A stretch of DNA of 64,000 nucleotides from AP-15 sp963845735 (GTDB lineage: Bacteria > Pseudomonadota > Alphaproteobacteria > ATCC43930 > CGMCC-115725): NCBI GenBank assembly GCA_963845735.1, contig CAWJTR010000009.1:372001-436000 (forward strand). Reading direction: 5' to 3'. Positions 42,697 to 51,612 of the stretch are shown one piece after another (the stretch's first letter is position 1; each line of letters starts with the position of its first letter). The translations under genes were made by a program, and so were the position numbers. The notes under the pieces were generated by a model that was given only the letters and a program-made list of their open reading frames with translations, did no database searches and was not told where the DNA came from.

Positions 42697-43953
42697 TTAC
42701 GTATTCATCGCATCGAAGAACTCGGTATTGCTTTTCGATTCCTTGAGCTTATTGATCAGAAACTCCAGTCCGTCAACGGTTCCCATCGGCGTTAGCACCC
42801 GCCGCAGCACCCACATCTTCGACAGCACGCCGCGGTCGACCAGCAGCTCTTCCTTGCGGGTGCCGGATTTGGTGATGTCGATCGACGGGAAAGTGCGCTT
42901 GTCCGCGACCTTGCGGTCGAGCACGATTTCGGAATTGCCCGTGCCTTTGAACTCTTCGAAGATTACCTCGTCCATTCGCGAGCCGGTGTCGATCAGCGCC
43001 GTCGCGATGATGGTCAGCGAGCCGCCCTCCTCGATGTTGCGCGCGGCGCCAAAGAAACGCTTTGGCCGCTGCAGAGCGTTGGCGTCGACGCCACCGGTCA
43101 AGACCTTGCCGGAGGATGGAACGACCGTGTTGTAGGCGCGGGCGAGGCGGGTGATCGAATCGAGCAGGATCACGACGTCGCGCTTGTGCTCGACCAGTCG
43201 CTTGGCCTTCTCGATCACCATCTCGGCGATCTGGACATGGCGCTGGGCCGGCTCATCAAAGGTCGAGCTAATGACCTCGCCGCGCACGGAGCGGGCCATG
43301 TCGGTGACCTCTTCGGGCCGTTCGTCGATCAGCAGCACGATCAGATAGACCTCTGGGTGATTCGCGGCGACTGCGTGGGCGATGTTCTGCAGCATCACCG
43401 TCTTGCCGGCGCGCGGCGGCGACACGATGATCGCCCGCTGTCCCTTGCCGAGCGGCGTGATCAGGTCGATGACCCGAGTTGTCACATCCTTGCGAGCCGA
43501 ATCGTCGAATTCCAGCTGCAGCTTCTCTTCAGGGTAGAGCGGCGTCAGATTGTCGAAGTTGATCCTCTGGCGCAGGCGGTCGGGCTCGTCGAAATTGATC
43601 CCGCTCACCTTGAGGAGCGCAAAATACCGCTCACCATCGCGGGGCGAGCGGATCTCGCCCTCGACCGTGTCGCCGGTGCGCAATCCAAAACGCCGCACCT
43701 GGCTCGGGCTGACATAGATGTCATCGGGGCCGGGCAGGTAATTGGCTTCCGGAGATCTTAGAAAACCAAACCCGTCAGACAGCACCTCGAGCACGCCGTC
43801 CCCGGAAATCGGCACGTCGTTCTCGGCAAGCTGCTTCAGAATAGCGAACAGCATATCCTGCTTGCGCAGCGAGGATGCGTTCTCGATTTCGAGCTCTTCG
43901 GCAAATGCCAGCAGCTCGGCTGGTGTTTTTCGTTTGAGTTCCTGGAGATTCAT
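42697..43953 (-). CDS. rho: Transcription termination factor Rho
   Basis: The 418-residue hexameric RNA helicase shows MNLQELKRKTPAELLAFAEE, the RNA-binding cold-shock-like domain (GVLEVLSDGFGFLRSPEANY, DDIYVSPSQVRRFGLRTGD), the P-loop SPPRAGKTVMLQNIA and LLIDERPEEVTDMAR. GGVDANALQRPKRFFGAARN is followed by the C-terminal LLVDRGVLSKMWVLRRVL. It is full-length and undamaged. Confidence 0.98.
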   Translation of the reverse strand: MNLQELKRKTPAELLAFAEELEIENASSLRKQDMLFAILKQLAENDVPISGDGVLEVLSDGFGFLRSPEANYLPGPDDIYVSPSQVRRFGLRTGDTVEGEIRSPRDGERYFALLKVSGINFDEPDRLRQRINFDNLTPLYPEEKLQLEFDDSARKDVTTRVIDLITPLGKGQRAIIVSPPRAGKTVMLQNIAHAVAANHPEVYLIVLLIDERPEEVTDMARSVRGEVISSTFDEPAQRHVQIAEMVIEKAKRLVEHKRDVVILLDSITRLARAYNTVVPSSGKVLTGGVDANALQRPKRFFGAARNIEEGGSLTIIATALIDTGSRMDEVIFEEFKGTGNSEIVLDRKVADKRTFPSIDITKSGTRKEELLVDRGVLSKMWVLRRVLTPMGTVDGLEFLINKLKESKSNTEFFDAMNT

Positions 43954-44159
43954 GGAGCTTCGTATCGCGGTGGGGACAAGGCTCGCCCGTCCAGGGCATT
44001 CCTGCGGACAGATTCGCAGGCTCTAAGGTCAGGCGAGGGATGGCGGGGAAGACGAGAGAAAGACGGATGCCCGTAGGCCATTCCCCTTAGCCAAGGCAAA
44101 TAGGCGTGTCAAACCCGATATCAAGATCCCCCGAACTCGTGAAAAAATCAACAACGCCC

Positions 44160-44609
44160 TTAAAACGGCTTGACCACGACGAGCACGACGATGGCGATCA
44201 GCGCCAAAGTCGGAAACTCATTGATCGCTCGAAAAAAGTTGGGCGAGTGCCTGTTGCGATCCACAGCGAAGGCCCCGCGCCAGCACGCCAGCCATGCGTG
44301 ATAGGCAACCAGCCCAGCAACCAGAACAAGCTTGGCCCAGATCCAGCCTCGATGCCAGTCGACCACATCGGGCGTGGCCGCCAGCATCAGACCGAAGCCC
44401 AACGTCGCCAGCATCGCGGGGTTCATGATGCCGCGCAGCAGACGGCGTTCCATAATCTTGAACGTCTCCGACCGATCGGACCCAACCGGCACCATCGCGT
44501 GATAAACGAATAGCCGCGGCAGGTAGAGCAGTCCGCTCATCCAGGCGACGACCGAGACGATATGGGCCGACTTGACCCAGGGATAGGCGTCAATCAGCCA
44601 ACTCTTCAC
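44160..44609 (-). CDS. hemJ: Protoporphyrinogen IX oxidase HemJ
   Basis: The 149-residue four-helix inner-membrane enzyme oxidises protoporphyrinogen IX to protoporphyrin IX. It has WVKSAHIVSVVAWMSGLLYLPR with the conserved His, a second conserved block around ERRLLRGIMNPAM, and the end RAINEFPTLALIAIVVLVV. The GTG start at 44609 overlaps the hemH stop. Its place beside hemH and hemE supports the last steps of haem synthesis being encoded together. Confidence 0.92.
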   Translation of the reverse strand: MKSWLIDAYPWVKSAHIVSVVAWMSGLLYLPRLFVYHAMVPVGSDRSETFKIMERRLLRGIMNPAMLATLGFGLMLAATPDVVDWHRGWIWAKLVLVAGLVAYHAWLACWRGAFAVDRNRHSPNFFRAINEFPTLALIAIVVLVVVKPF

Positions 44610-45622
44610 ACGCGGCCTCCGGCAACCGCACAGTCTCCGGAGACGGCAGGGCAAGCCACCCGCCGCGAGGTTGAGCCGGCGCCGCGGACGAGATTGGCGA
44701 GAGCGGCAATAAACCCGGGCTCGATCCCCACGGTTGCGACTCGATGATAGGCTGGGACGCCGCTGCTTTCAGCAAGATGGCGATAGTCGATGTCAAGCTC
44801 GACCAGCGTCTCGGAATGCTCCGAAACAAACGAGATCGGCGCCACCACCAATGGAACACCCTCGCTCCCGGCGCGCCGGATTTCCGCATCGGTCGCCGGG
44901 CCGATCCATTCGAGCGGGCCCACTCGACTCTGGTAGCACACCTGCCAATCAAGACCCGGCTGTGCGAGCTTCGCGACAACCGCACGCGCTGTCATTTCGA
45001 CCTGACCGGGATAGGGATCCCCGGCCTGCACGATCCGTTTTGGCAGGCCATGCGCGGTCAACAGCAGCCGCGGCGCTTTACCGTGGCAGCTGGCTGTGGC
45101 CAGCTCTGGCCGAATCAACTCGGCAACGGCGTCGACAAATCCGCTCTCAGCGGGGTAACAGCAGACGATCCGCGTCGACCGGTTGAGCCCCTGCTGCGCC
45201 GCTGCTCGCCGCCAGTCGGCAAGCGAGGAAGCCGTCGTCGTGGTCGAGAATTGCGGATAGAGCGGCAGAGAGACGATCTCATCCGGCCCCCATTCGGCGA
45301 CTGCACGCGCCGCTTCCGAACTCGTCGGATGCCAGTAGCGCATCGCGACGAAGCAGCGATATTGACCGCCAAGAGCCACCTCCAGGGCCCGCGCCTGCGC
45401 CTCGGTATTAGCAAGCAGCGGCGATGCTCCACCCAGCCGTGCGTAGATTTCACGCGCTGTCACGGTACGCCTCCGAGCGACGAGCCATGCCAGCGGCAAC
45501 CGCAACGGCGCTGGCAGGCGGATGATCGCAGGATCCTTGAACAGATTGAATAAGAACGGCTCGACCGCATCGAGCGAATCGGGACCGCCGAGATTCATCA
45601 AGATGATCGCCGTGCGCGCCAT
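44606..45622 (-). CDS. hemH: Ferrochelatase
   Basis: The 338-residue enzyme inserts Fe2+ into protoporphyrin IX. It begins RTAIILMNLGGPDSLDAVEP and has LPLYPQFSTTTTASSLADW, LLTAHGLPKRIV with the catalytic His, CYQSRVGPLEWIGP and VAPISFVSEHSETLVELDID with the conserved Glu. The start at 45622 is the first ATG before the conserved N-terminus. It is 1 bp downstream of the hemE stop on the same strand, so hemE-hemH-hemJ is one operon. Confidence 0.96.
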   Translation of the reverse strand: MARTAIILMNLGGPDSLDAVEPFLFNLFKDPAIIRLPAPLRLPLAWLVARRRTVTAREIYARLGGASPLLANTEAQARALEVALGGQYRCFVAMRYWHPTSSEAARAVAEWGPDEIVSLPLYPQFSTTTTASSLADWRRAAAQQGLNRSTRIVCCYPAESGFVDAVAELIRPELATASCHGKAPRLLLTAHGLPKRIVQAGDPYPGQVEMTARAVVAKLAQPGLDWQVCYQSRVGPLEWIGPATDAEIRRAGSEGVPLVVAPISFVSEHSETLVELDIDYRHLAESSGVPAYHRVATVGIEPGFIAALANLVRGAGSTSRRVACPAVSGDCAVAGGRV

Positions 45623-45623
45623 C

Positions 45624-46673
45624 TCAGTCGACGGCGACCGGCTCCGCAAGCAGGCGAGCGAGCAAGGCAACATTCTCAGTTGGTGTTTCCGGCAGCACCC
45701 CATGACCGAGATTGAACACCCAGGGTCCGCCGGCAAAGGCCCGACATATTTTGCGGACGGCGCGTTCGAGCGCAACGCCGCCGGTCAGGAGCAGGACCGG
45801 ATCGAGATTGCCTTGCACGATTGCGAGCGGGCGCAGCTGTGCGCAAGCGAACGCTGTGGGCACCATAGTGTCGAGCCCCACCGCATCGACGCCGGTCTCA
45901 GCGACATACCGCTCATAGAGCAAGCCTGCGCCACGCGGAAAGCCGATGATCGGACAGTCGGGATGCCGGCTTTTCAACGCGGCGACGATCCCCTTTGTCG
46001 TCGCAATGACCCATCGTGCGAACGCCGCTTCGGGCAAAACGCCGGCCCAACTGTCGAACAGCTGAACGATCTCCGCACCCGCTGAAATCTGCGCCGACAG
46101 AAGTTCTATCGTGGTTTCGACCAGGATCTCGATCAGCGCCGTAAAGCCTTCGGGGTCCCGATAGGCCCAGGCTTTGACCCTGCGAAAGTCCCGGCTGGTT
46201 CCGCCCTCGACCATATAGGTTGCGACTGTCCAAGGCGCGCCCGCGAAACCGATCAGCGCGGTCTCCGAGCCAAGTGCAGAGGTAACCCGCCGTACTGCGT
46301 CGAAGACGGGTTCGAGGCGCCCTATAGCGCCTGCATTATCGAGCTGAGCCACTCCGATATTATCGGTGATCGGCTCAAGCACTGGTCCCTCGCCGTCGCG
46401 AAAGCCCACGCTCTGACCCAACGCGTAGGGCAGCATTAGAATGTCCGAAAACAAGATCGCAGCGTCCATGTCGTACCGCCGCACCGGTTGCAGGGTCAGC
46501 TCTGCGGCCAGGGTCGGGGTCAGGCACAGGGCGATAAAATCCTTGGCCTGCGCCCGGACCTGGCGATACTCAGGCAAATAGCGGCCAGCTTGTCGCATGA
46601 GCCACCATGGTGTTGGCGTGACGCTTCTACCAGCCAGCGCGCGCAGCAATGGCTTGGCCTTATCGGATATCAT
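45624..46673 (-). CDS. hemE: Uroporphyrinogen decarboxylase
   Basis: The 349-residue enzyme converts uroporphyrinogen III to coproporphyrinogen III. It shows PTPWWLMRQAGRYLPEYRQV (substrate-binding Arg), ALIGFAGAPWTVATYMVEGG, ILFSDILMLPYALG and FNLGHGVLPETP. ATG 46673 follows a good GAGAGGAG ribosome-binding site; the alternative ATG 46697 does not. It borders the putative chromosomal origin, as in Caulobacter and Rickettsia. Confidence 0.97.
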   Translation of the reverse strand: MISDKAKPLLRALAGRSVTPTPWWLMRQAGRYLPEYRQVRAQAKDFIALCLTPTLAAELTLQPVRRYDMDAAILFSDILMLPYALGQSVGFRDGEGPVLEPITDNIGVAQLDNAGAIGRLEPVFDAVRRVTSALGSETALIGFAGAPWTVATYMVEGGTSRDFRRVKAWAYRDPEGFTALIEILVETTIELLSAQISAGAEIVQLFDSWAGVLPEAAFARWVIATTKGIVAALKSRHPDCPIIGFPRGAGLLYERYVAETGVDAVGLDTMVPTAFACAQLRPLAIVQGNLDPVLLLTGGVALERAVRKICRAFAGGPWVFNLGHGVLPETPTENVALLARLLAEPVAVD

Positions 46674-47082
46674 CGTGAATATTCTCCTCTCATTCATATA
46701 GGGTTTCTTAGATAGTAGAAAATAGTGGGTGCAGTGGATAACGGGGATTGCAATCTCTCCCGCATTTGTGCACTGAGGAAACAGCCTGATAATGCCTAGC
46801 GATGATTCTGTGTGTGAAAGCGATGATTCCCACCATTATCGAGGACTTTTCAGCTACTGTGTCTGAAAGGCAAAATGGGGATAGACGGCTGCAGAGTCCG
46901 CATAATCCCCGAGTTTCCGGGCAGCCGCACCACTGTATCCCCAGGTGGGAGAAAAGTGGTGGTGATGAAAGCGGAGCGAGGGCAAAAATCGACACCGTCA
47001 ACGGATCACCACTTTCTGTGGGCAATTTGCCGATGATTCACACCGCCCTGGGGACGAGCCTGCCGGATCGGGTCGGCTCGCC
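46674..47082. other. Putative chromosomal replication origin (oriC) between hemE and ppsR
   Basis: This is a 409-bp noncoding interval between divergent hemE and the DUF299/RP001-type gene, the position of oriC in Caulobacter and Rickettsia. Motifs seen: TGATTCACA at 47034-47042, one base from the Caulobacter G-box TGATCCACA; TCCCCA-type boxes at 46938-46943, 46876-46881 and 47049-47054 (last two on the minus strand); AGTGGATAA at 46735-46743, one base from the reverse of TTATCCACA. An AT-rich stretch (about 46690-46727) beside hemE could be the unwinding element. It must also hold the hemE and ppsR promoters. Location is by synteny; function is inferred. Confidence 0.7.
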
Positions 47083-47901
47083 GTGACCCGGTTTCATCTC
47101 CATCTCGTTTCTGACTCCACGGGGGAAACGGTGCATTCGGTGGCTCGCGCCTGCCTCGTTCAATTTGACGATGCGCAGGCTGTCGAGCATGTCTGGAGCA
47201 TGGTGCGTACGCGCAACCAAATTGACCGGGTTATCGCCGGCGTTGAGGCCAACCCGGGCGTGGTGCTGTTTACCCTGGTCAGCGATCAACTTCGCCAACT
47301 GCTGCAGCAAGGTTGCCGCCGGCTTCAACTGCCGGCTATTCCAATCCTTGATCCGGTGATCGGAGCGCTCGCGTCCTACCTTCATCGCGAGAGCCGGGGC
47401 GTGCCGGGTAAGCAGCATCTTCTCGACAGCGAGTACTTTGCCCGCATCGACGCGATGACGTTTGCCCTCAACCACGACGATGGGCAGTCGAGCTGGGGGC
47501 TCGACGATGCTGATGTCTGTCTTGTTGGCGTGTCGCGCACGTCAAAGACGCCGACCTGCCTCTATCTAGCAAATCGTGGAGTCAAGGCTGCAAACGTGCC
47601 GTTCGTCCCCGGCGTACCGCTGCCGCCTGAGCTGATTAATGCCAAACGCCCGCTGATAGTCGGGCTGACCAACGATCCCGAACGGCTGATCCAGCTACGC
47701 CGCAATCGGCTCAACATGCTGCATCATGATGAGACCACGGATTACACGGACATCGATGCGGTGCGCGCCGAAGTCCGTGAGGCGCGACGGGTGTTTACGG
47801 AACGGCACTGGCAGGTTATCGACGTGACCCGCCGCTCAATCGAAGAGACGGCGGCGGGGATCCTGAAGCTGTTGGCGCGGCGCCATGGCCTTGGAGAATG
47901 A
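47083..47901 (+). CDS. ppsR: Pyruvate, phosphate dikinase regulatory protein (DUF299)
   Basis: This 272-residue bifunctional kinase/pyrophosphorylase switches PPDK or PEP synthetase on and off. It begins (GTG) TRFHLHLVSDSTGETVHSVA and has DPVIGALASYLHRESRG, then the P-loop VGVSRTSKTPTCLYLANRG and KRPLIVGLTNDPERLIQLR. It ends DVTRRSIEETAAGILKLL. It is the first gene right of the putative origin, leading ppsR-(maf)-aroE-coaE-dnaQ. Confidence 0.94.
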   Translation: MTRFHLHLVSDSTGETVHSVARACLVQFDDAQAVEHVWSMVRTRNQIDRVIAGVEANPGVVLFTLVSDQLRQLLQQGCRRLQLPAIPILDPVIGALASYLHRESRGVPGKQHLLDSEYFARIDAMTFALNHDDGQSSWGLDDADVCLVGVSRTSKTPTCLYLANRGVKAANVPFVPGVPLPPELINAKRPLIVGLTNDPERLIQLRRNRLNMLHHDETTDYTDIDAVRAEVREARRVFTERHWQVIDVTRRSIEETAAGILKLLARRHGLGE

Positions 47902-48141
47902 GCCACTGATTCTTGCTTTGGCCGGCCCGGTTCGCGCCCGCCTGTTGGCCGATGCTGGGTCGGTGTTCGAGCCGAGTTCACCGATATCGGTGAAGCGCCG
48001 CTAAAGCGCGTCTTTCGCGCCAATTTGGGGACGCCGGCAGATTGTGCGGTCGCCCTTTCTGCGCGAATACGCCGCGCTCTTCCAGCTAAGCAAACGGATG
48101 AAGATGGCTTCGAGGTCGATCATCGTGATAGTAGCCTCGGC
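47885..48141 (+). pseudogene. maf: Maf-like pyrophosphatase remnant
   Basis: In related genomes maf sits between ppsR and aroE. Here the ATG at 47885 gives PLILALAGPVRARLLADAG. After one missing base near 47956 the frame reads GVRAEFTDIGEAPLKRVFRA and ALSARIRR, resembling the first 70 residues of Maf (normally LxLASASxxRxxLL..AG). It then changes to unrelated sequence (QTDEDGFEVDHRDSS) and runs in frame into aroE. The Maf core motifs are absent, so about two thirds of the gene is deleted. The SASxxR signature is also altered to LAGPVR. Confidence 0.6.
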
Positions 48142-49005
48142 ATGAAGATTACCGGAGCGACGCGGCTCACTGGCATCATGGGATGGCCGGTGGCTCATTC
48201 GCGTTCGCCCCTGCTGCATGGTTTCTGGCTCGATGAGACTGGTGTCGACGGCGCGTATCTGCCGTTGCCCGTGCGGCCCGAGAACATCGAGCCGGCGTTG
48301 CGGGCGCTGCCAATCCTGGGCTTTCGCGGCTGCAATCTGACGATTCCACACAAGCAGGCAGGGCTCAAGGTGGCCGATCGGGTCGATCGGCTGGCCCGGC
48401 GGATCGGGGCGGCCAATACCATTGTCGTCGCTGCGGATGGCAGTCTCGAAGCGAGCAACACCGACGCCTATGGGTTTCGCGAAAGCTTGCGCGAGGCTGT
48501 GCCGGATTGGAACCCATCGGCGAGGCCGGCTGTGGTGCTTGGCGCGGGCGGTTCGGCGCGGGCGATAGTGGCTTCGCTTATCGACGCCGGGGTCGGCGAG
48601 ATTCGCCTTGTCAACCGCACGCACAGCCGGGCCGAGGCGGTTGCTGCCGATCTGGCGACTGCCCAGGCGCGAATTTCGGTTCATTCGTGGGGTGAGGCGG
48701 TCGCGGTCCAGGATGGCGCCGGGCTGCTGGTCAATACGACGAGCCTCGGGATGAGCGGCGAGCCGCCGCTGGAACTAGATCTCTCATTGCTGCCGCTTTC
48801 GGCGCCAGTCGCCGATATCGTCTATGTGCCGCTTGAAACTGGTTTGCTCAGGTCTGCGAGGCAGCATGGCCACCCGGTGGTCGATGGCCTTGGCATGTTG
48901 CTGCACCAGGGGCGCCCGGGTTTCGAGGCTTGGTTTGGCGCCAAGGTGCGGGTCAGCCCTGCCCTTCGGAGCGCGATTGTGGCAACCCTGGCGCCGCCGC
49001 GGTGA
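48142..49005 (+). CDS. aroE: Shikimate dehydrogenase
   Basis: The 287-residue NADPH enzyme reduces 3-dehydroshikimate. Motifs are GIMGWPVAHSRSPLLHGFW (substrate site), CNLTIPHKQAGL with the catalytic Lys, NTDAYGFRESL, VLGAGGSARAIVASLIDAG (nucleotide site), VNRTHSRAEAV and DGLGMLLHQG. The start at 48142 is chosen at family length. The open frame continues upstream through the maf remnant, so an N-terminally extended product is conceivable. It overlaps coaE by 4 bp. Confidence 0.96.
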   Translation: MKITGATRLTGIMGWPVAHSRSPLLHGFWLDETGVDGAYLPLPVRPENIEPALRALPILGFRGCNLTIPHKQAGLKVADRVDRLARRIGAANTIVVAADGSLEASNTDAYGFRESLREAVPDWNPSARPAVVLGAGGSARAIVASLIDAGVGEIRLVNRTHSRAEAVAADLATAQARISVHSWGEAVAVQDGAGLLVNTTSLGMSGEPPLELDLSLLPLSAPVADIVYVPLETGLLRSARQHGHPVVDGLGMLLHQGRPGFEAWFGAKVRVSPALRSAIVATLAPPR

Positions 49006-49655
49006 TAATCGTCGGGCTTACCGGCTCGATCGGTATGGGCAAGAGCACCGCGGCGGCGATGCTGCGGCGGATGCGGGTGCCGTTGTTCGACGCCGACCAG
49101 GCGGTACACCAGTTGTTGGCGCCGGGTGGGGCCGCGGTGGCTCCAGTGGCTGCGGCGTTTCCTAGGGTTCGCAATGCAGCAGGTGGCATCGATCGCCGAC
49201 TTCTCGGACCACGGGTCTTTGGCAATCCCGAGATGCTCGCCCGATTGGAAAACATCATCCATCCGATGGTGGCCGATTGTGAGAAGAGGTTTCTGGCGCT
49301 GGCGCGGGCCCGGCGACAACCGATCGCCGTACTCGATGTGCCCTTGCTGTTTGAGAGCCGCGGAGCGGGGCGTTGCGATTACGTCGTTGTGGTCTCAGCG
49401 CCGGCGATGCTGCAGCGGCAGCGGGTGATGCGCCGACCGGGGATGACCGAGGAGCGTTTTGTCGCCATCCTCAAACAGCAGATGCCTGATGCAGAAAAGC
49501 GCCGGCGCGCCGATTTCGTCGTGCCGACCGGGCTCGACCGAAAGTCGAGCTTGCGGCGCCTGCGGGCGATTGTCAGAGTTCTGCATCGTGGAAAGCTGCG
49601 GCTCGCCGGCAGGGACTGGCGGGTGGCGCACAACCAGCGGCGGCGGGGCCGGTAA
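49002..49655 (+). CDS. coaE: Dephospho-CoA kinase
   Basis: The 217-residue kinase carries out the last step of CoA synthesis. GTG start, then IIVGLTGSIGMGKSTAAAML (P-loop), VPLFDADQAVHQLL, HPMVADCEKRFL and VLDVPLLFESRG. It ends with a basic tail. It overlaps both neighbours (aroE by 4 bp, dnaQ by 1 bp), indicating a tight operon. Confidence 0.96.
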   Translation: MIIVGLTGSIGMGKSTAAAMLRRMRVPLFDADQAVHQLLAPGGAAVAPVAAAFPRVRNAAGGIDRRLLGPRVFGNPEMLARLENIIHPMVADCEKRFLALARARRQPIAVLDVPLLFESRGAGRCDYVVVVSAPAMLQRQRVMRRPGMTEERFVAILKQQMPDAEKRRRADFVVPTGLDRKSSLRRLRAIVRVLHRGKLRLAGRDWRVAHNQRRRGR

Positions 49656-50320
49656 TGCGCGAAATCGTCTTGGACACCGAAACGACGGGGCTCGACCCCC
49701 AGGCCGGCCACCGAATTGTTGAGATCGCCTGCATCGAGCTTTGGCACCACATCCCGACCGGGCGCGATTTTCACCGCTACGTGAACCCGGGGCGCGACAT
49801 GCCCTCGGACGCGCTCTCAGTGCACGGCCTAACCGCGGAATTTCTCGCTCCGCATCCACCGTTTGCCGCGATCGCCGACGATTTGCTCGCATTTGTCGGC
49901 TTGGATCCGCTGGTGATCCACAATGCTGAATTCGACCTGGCGTTTCTGAATATGGAGCTGGCTCGGCTCGACCGCCCACCGATTGCCATCTCGCACGTCG
50001 ATACCTTGGCGATGGCCCGACAGCGTTATCCCGGCGCTCCGGCCAGCCTCGACGCGCTGTGTCGGCGCTTTGCCGTCGACGCGTCCGACCGCGTCAGTCA
50101 TGGGGCGAGGATCGATTGCAGCCTGCTCGCCGCGGTCTATCTCGAGTTGATCGGTGGGCGCCAGCCGGGCCTCGATTTTGTAGCCCCGGCGTCGGCTGAC
50201 GCCACCGCGATTCGGGTCGCCCGCTCTCCGCGCCCGCATGCCGCCTCGGTCGAGGAGCTCGCCGCGCACCAAGCGCTGCTGGCGCTGCTGACGGCGCCGC
50301 TGTGGCTCGCCGATACCTGA
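49655..50320 (+). CDS. dnaQ: DNA polymerase III epsilon subunit (3'-5' exonuclease)
   Basis: The 221-residue proofreading subunit has exo I EIVLDTETTGLDP (catalytic Asp and Glu), the LSVHGLTAEFL block, exo II PLVIHNAEFDLAFLNMELAR and exo III RVSHGARIDCSLLAAVYLEL with the His-x4-Asp pair. All catalytic residues are present. Its ATG shares a base with the coaE stop (TAATG). It is convergent with secB (3-bp gap). Confidence 0.96.
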   Translation: MREIVLDTETTGLDPQAGHRIVEIACIELWHHIPTGRDFHRYVNPGRDMPSDALSVHGLTAEFLAPHPPFAAIADDLLAFVGLDPLVIHNAEFDLAFLNMELARLDRPPIAISHVDTLAMARQRYPGAPASLDALCRRFAVDASDRVSHGARIDCSLLAAVYLELIGGRQPGLDFVAPASADATAIRVARSPRPHAASVEELAAHQALLALLTAPLWLADT

Positions 50321-50323
50321 AGT

Positions 50324-50833
50324 TCAAACTGCCGCCTCGTCCTCGTCCGTGTCAGGCTGCGGTGGGGATTGGTGGCGGCGCAACAGTTCGGCAAAGTCGA
50401 TCGGGTTGATCATCAGTGGCGGAAAACCCCCGTCGCGAGTCGCGTTGGCGATCACGGCGCGAGCAAACGGGAAGATGATCCGCGGCGACTCGACCAGAAG
50501 CAAACTCGCCAGCATCGGCTCGGGCGCGTTTCTGACCGTCACTACCGCTGCATAGATGAGCTCGACCAGAAACACCGGCTCTTCCTGCATTCGGGCTGTG
50601 ACGTTAATCGTCAACACGACCTCGTAGGTGTCGGGATTGAGGTTGTGCGCCGTCACGTCGACGTTTATCGCCACCTCGGGCTGGGCTGGTTGCTGGATCA
50701 GGCTTTGTGGCGCGCGCGGGTTCTCGAACGAGAAGTCCTTGATATATTGGAGATTGATGAATAATTGAGGGCCGTCCGTGGCGGTCGGCAATGCATCGGT
50801 CTCGCCGTTGCCTCGGGTCTCTCCCGCCATCAT
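50324..50833 (-). CDS. secB: Protein-export chaperone SecB
   Basis: The 169-residue tetrameric cytosolic chaperone delivers preproteins to SecA. Visible motifs are LFINLQYIKDFSFENPRAPQ, EVVLTINVTARMQEEPVFLV and ESPRIIFPFARAVIANATRDGGFPPLMINP (SecA-binding and structural core), followed by IDFAEL and an acidic tail. The start MMAGE follows a GGGAGG ribosome-binding site. Confidence 0.97.
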   Translation of the reverse strand: MMAGETRGNGETDALPTATDGPQLFINLQYIKDFSFENPRAPQSLIQQPAQPEVAINVDVTAHNLNPDTYEVVLTINVTARMQEEPVFLVELIYAAVVTVRNAPEPMLASLLLVESPRIIFPFARAVIANATRDGGFPPLMINPIDFAELLRRHQSPPQPDTDEDEAAV

Positions 50834-50993
50834 CCCCTCCCGCGCCGATCCCCGACGAGCTGGCTGGCTAGCATGGATCGGGAAGGTGCATCAATCTTCG
50901 CTGCCGGTGCTCGACGCTAGGGAGGCCTGCACAGCAGCTCGGCCTCGCGGTCGAGTCGACGCGTAGAATGCGACTATCGGCGCCCTAAGCCGG

Positions 50994-51494
50994 TCAGCGC
51001 TCGGGTCGCGATGGGTCGCGGCAAAGATCCGACTGAACCAAGTCTGTCCGTGCCGGACCAGTATCACCAGAGCCCCGTTCCCGGGCGGCCGGCATCGGGT
51101 CGTCGACCCTGCGATAATCGCCTTCGATCACGACTGACGCGGCCGGTTCATTATCCAACCAACCCCACAGGCGGCGGACTATCCCGCGACGCAGCTGCGG
51201 GATCAGCAATCCGAGCGCCGCCAGGTCACTGACGAAGCCGGGGATGATCAGCAGAAGACCTGCGGCTCCCCGAAGCGAGGCGTCGAGCAGCCCTGGCACC
51301 AGCGGCTCGCCTGCGGCGAGACTGCGGTGCAGCCCCGACAGCAGCGAGAATTGTTCGGTGCGCAGAACCGCGATTCCCGCAGCGGCGCCAAGAGCGAGCA
51401 GCAGCAAGGTCGGCCCGGGACCGAGCCATGACCCGACGGCCAAGGTCAGAAAAGCCTCGATCAGCAGATATGCTGTATGGGCGAGTTTCAGCAT
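50994..51494 (-). CDS. fxsA: FxsA family membrane protein
   Basis: The 166-residue inner-membrane protein has LIEAFLTLAVGSWLGPGPTL, then GAAAGIAVLRTEQF and LLIIPGFVSDLAALGLLIPQ, matching the FxsA family (a phage-exclusion suppressor in Escherichia coli). A polar C-terminal tail of about 50 residues follows. Start 51494 puts the first helix at the usual place; ATG 51515 adds seven residues. It is divergent from the Tim44-like gene and next to secB, the usual order. Confidence 0.88.
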   Translation of the reverse strand: MLKLAHTAYLLIEAFLTLAVGSWLGPGPTLLLLALGAAAGIAVLRTEQFSLLSGLHRSLAAGEPLVPGLLDASLRGAAGLLLIIPGFVSDLAALGLLIPQLRRGIVRRLWGWLDNEPAASVVIEGDYRRVDDPMPAARERGSGDTGPARTDLVQSDLCRDPSRPER

Positions 51495-51612
51495 CTGTTC
51501 ATGCCTGGCGCGCACCAGGTGCGCTTGCCACGATAGGGACGGCCCCCCATGTGAAGAAAATGCGAGGGCCGTTCCCCGGCCCTAGCCGGAGAGTGGCGGG
51601 GCGCGCGAATCG

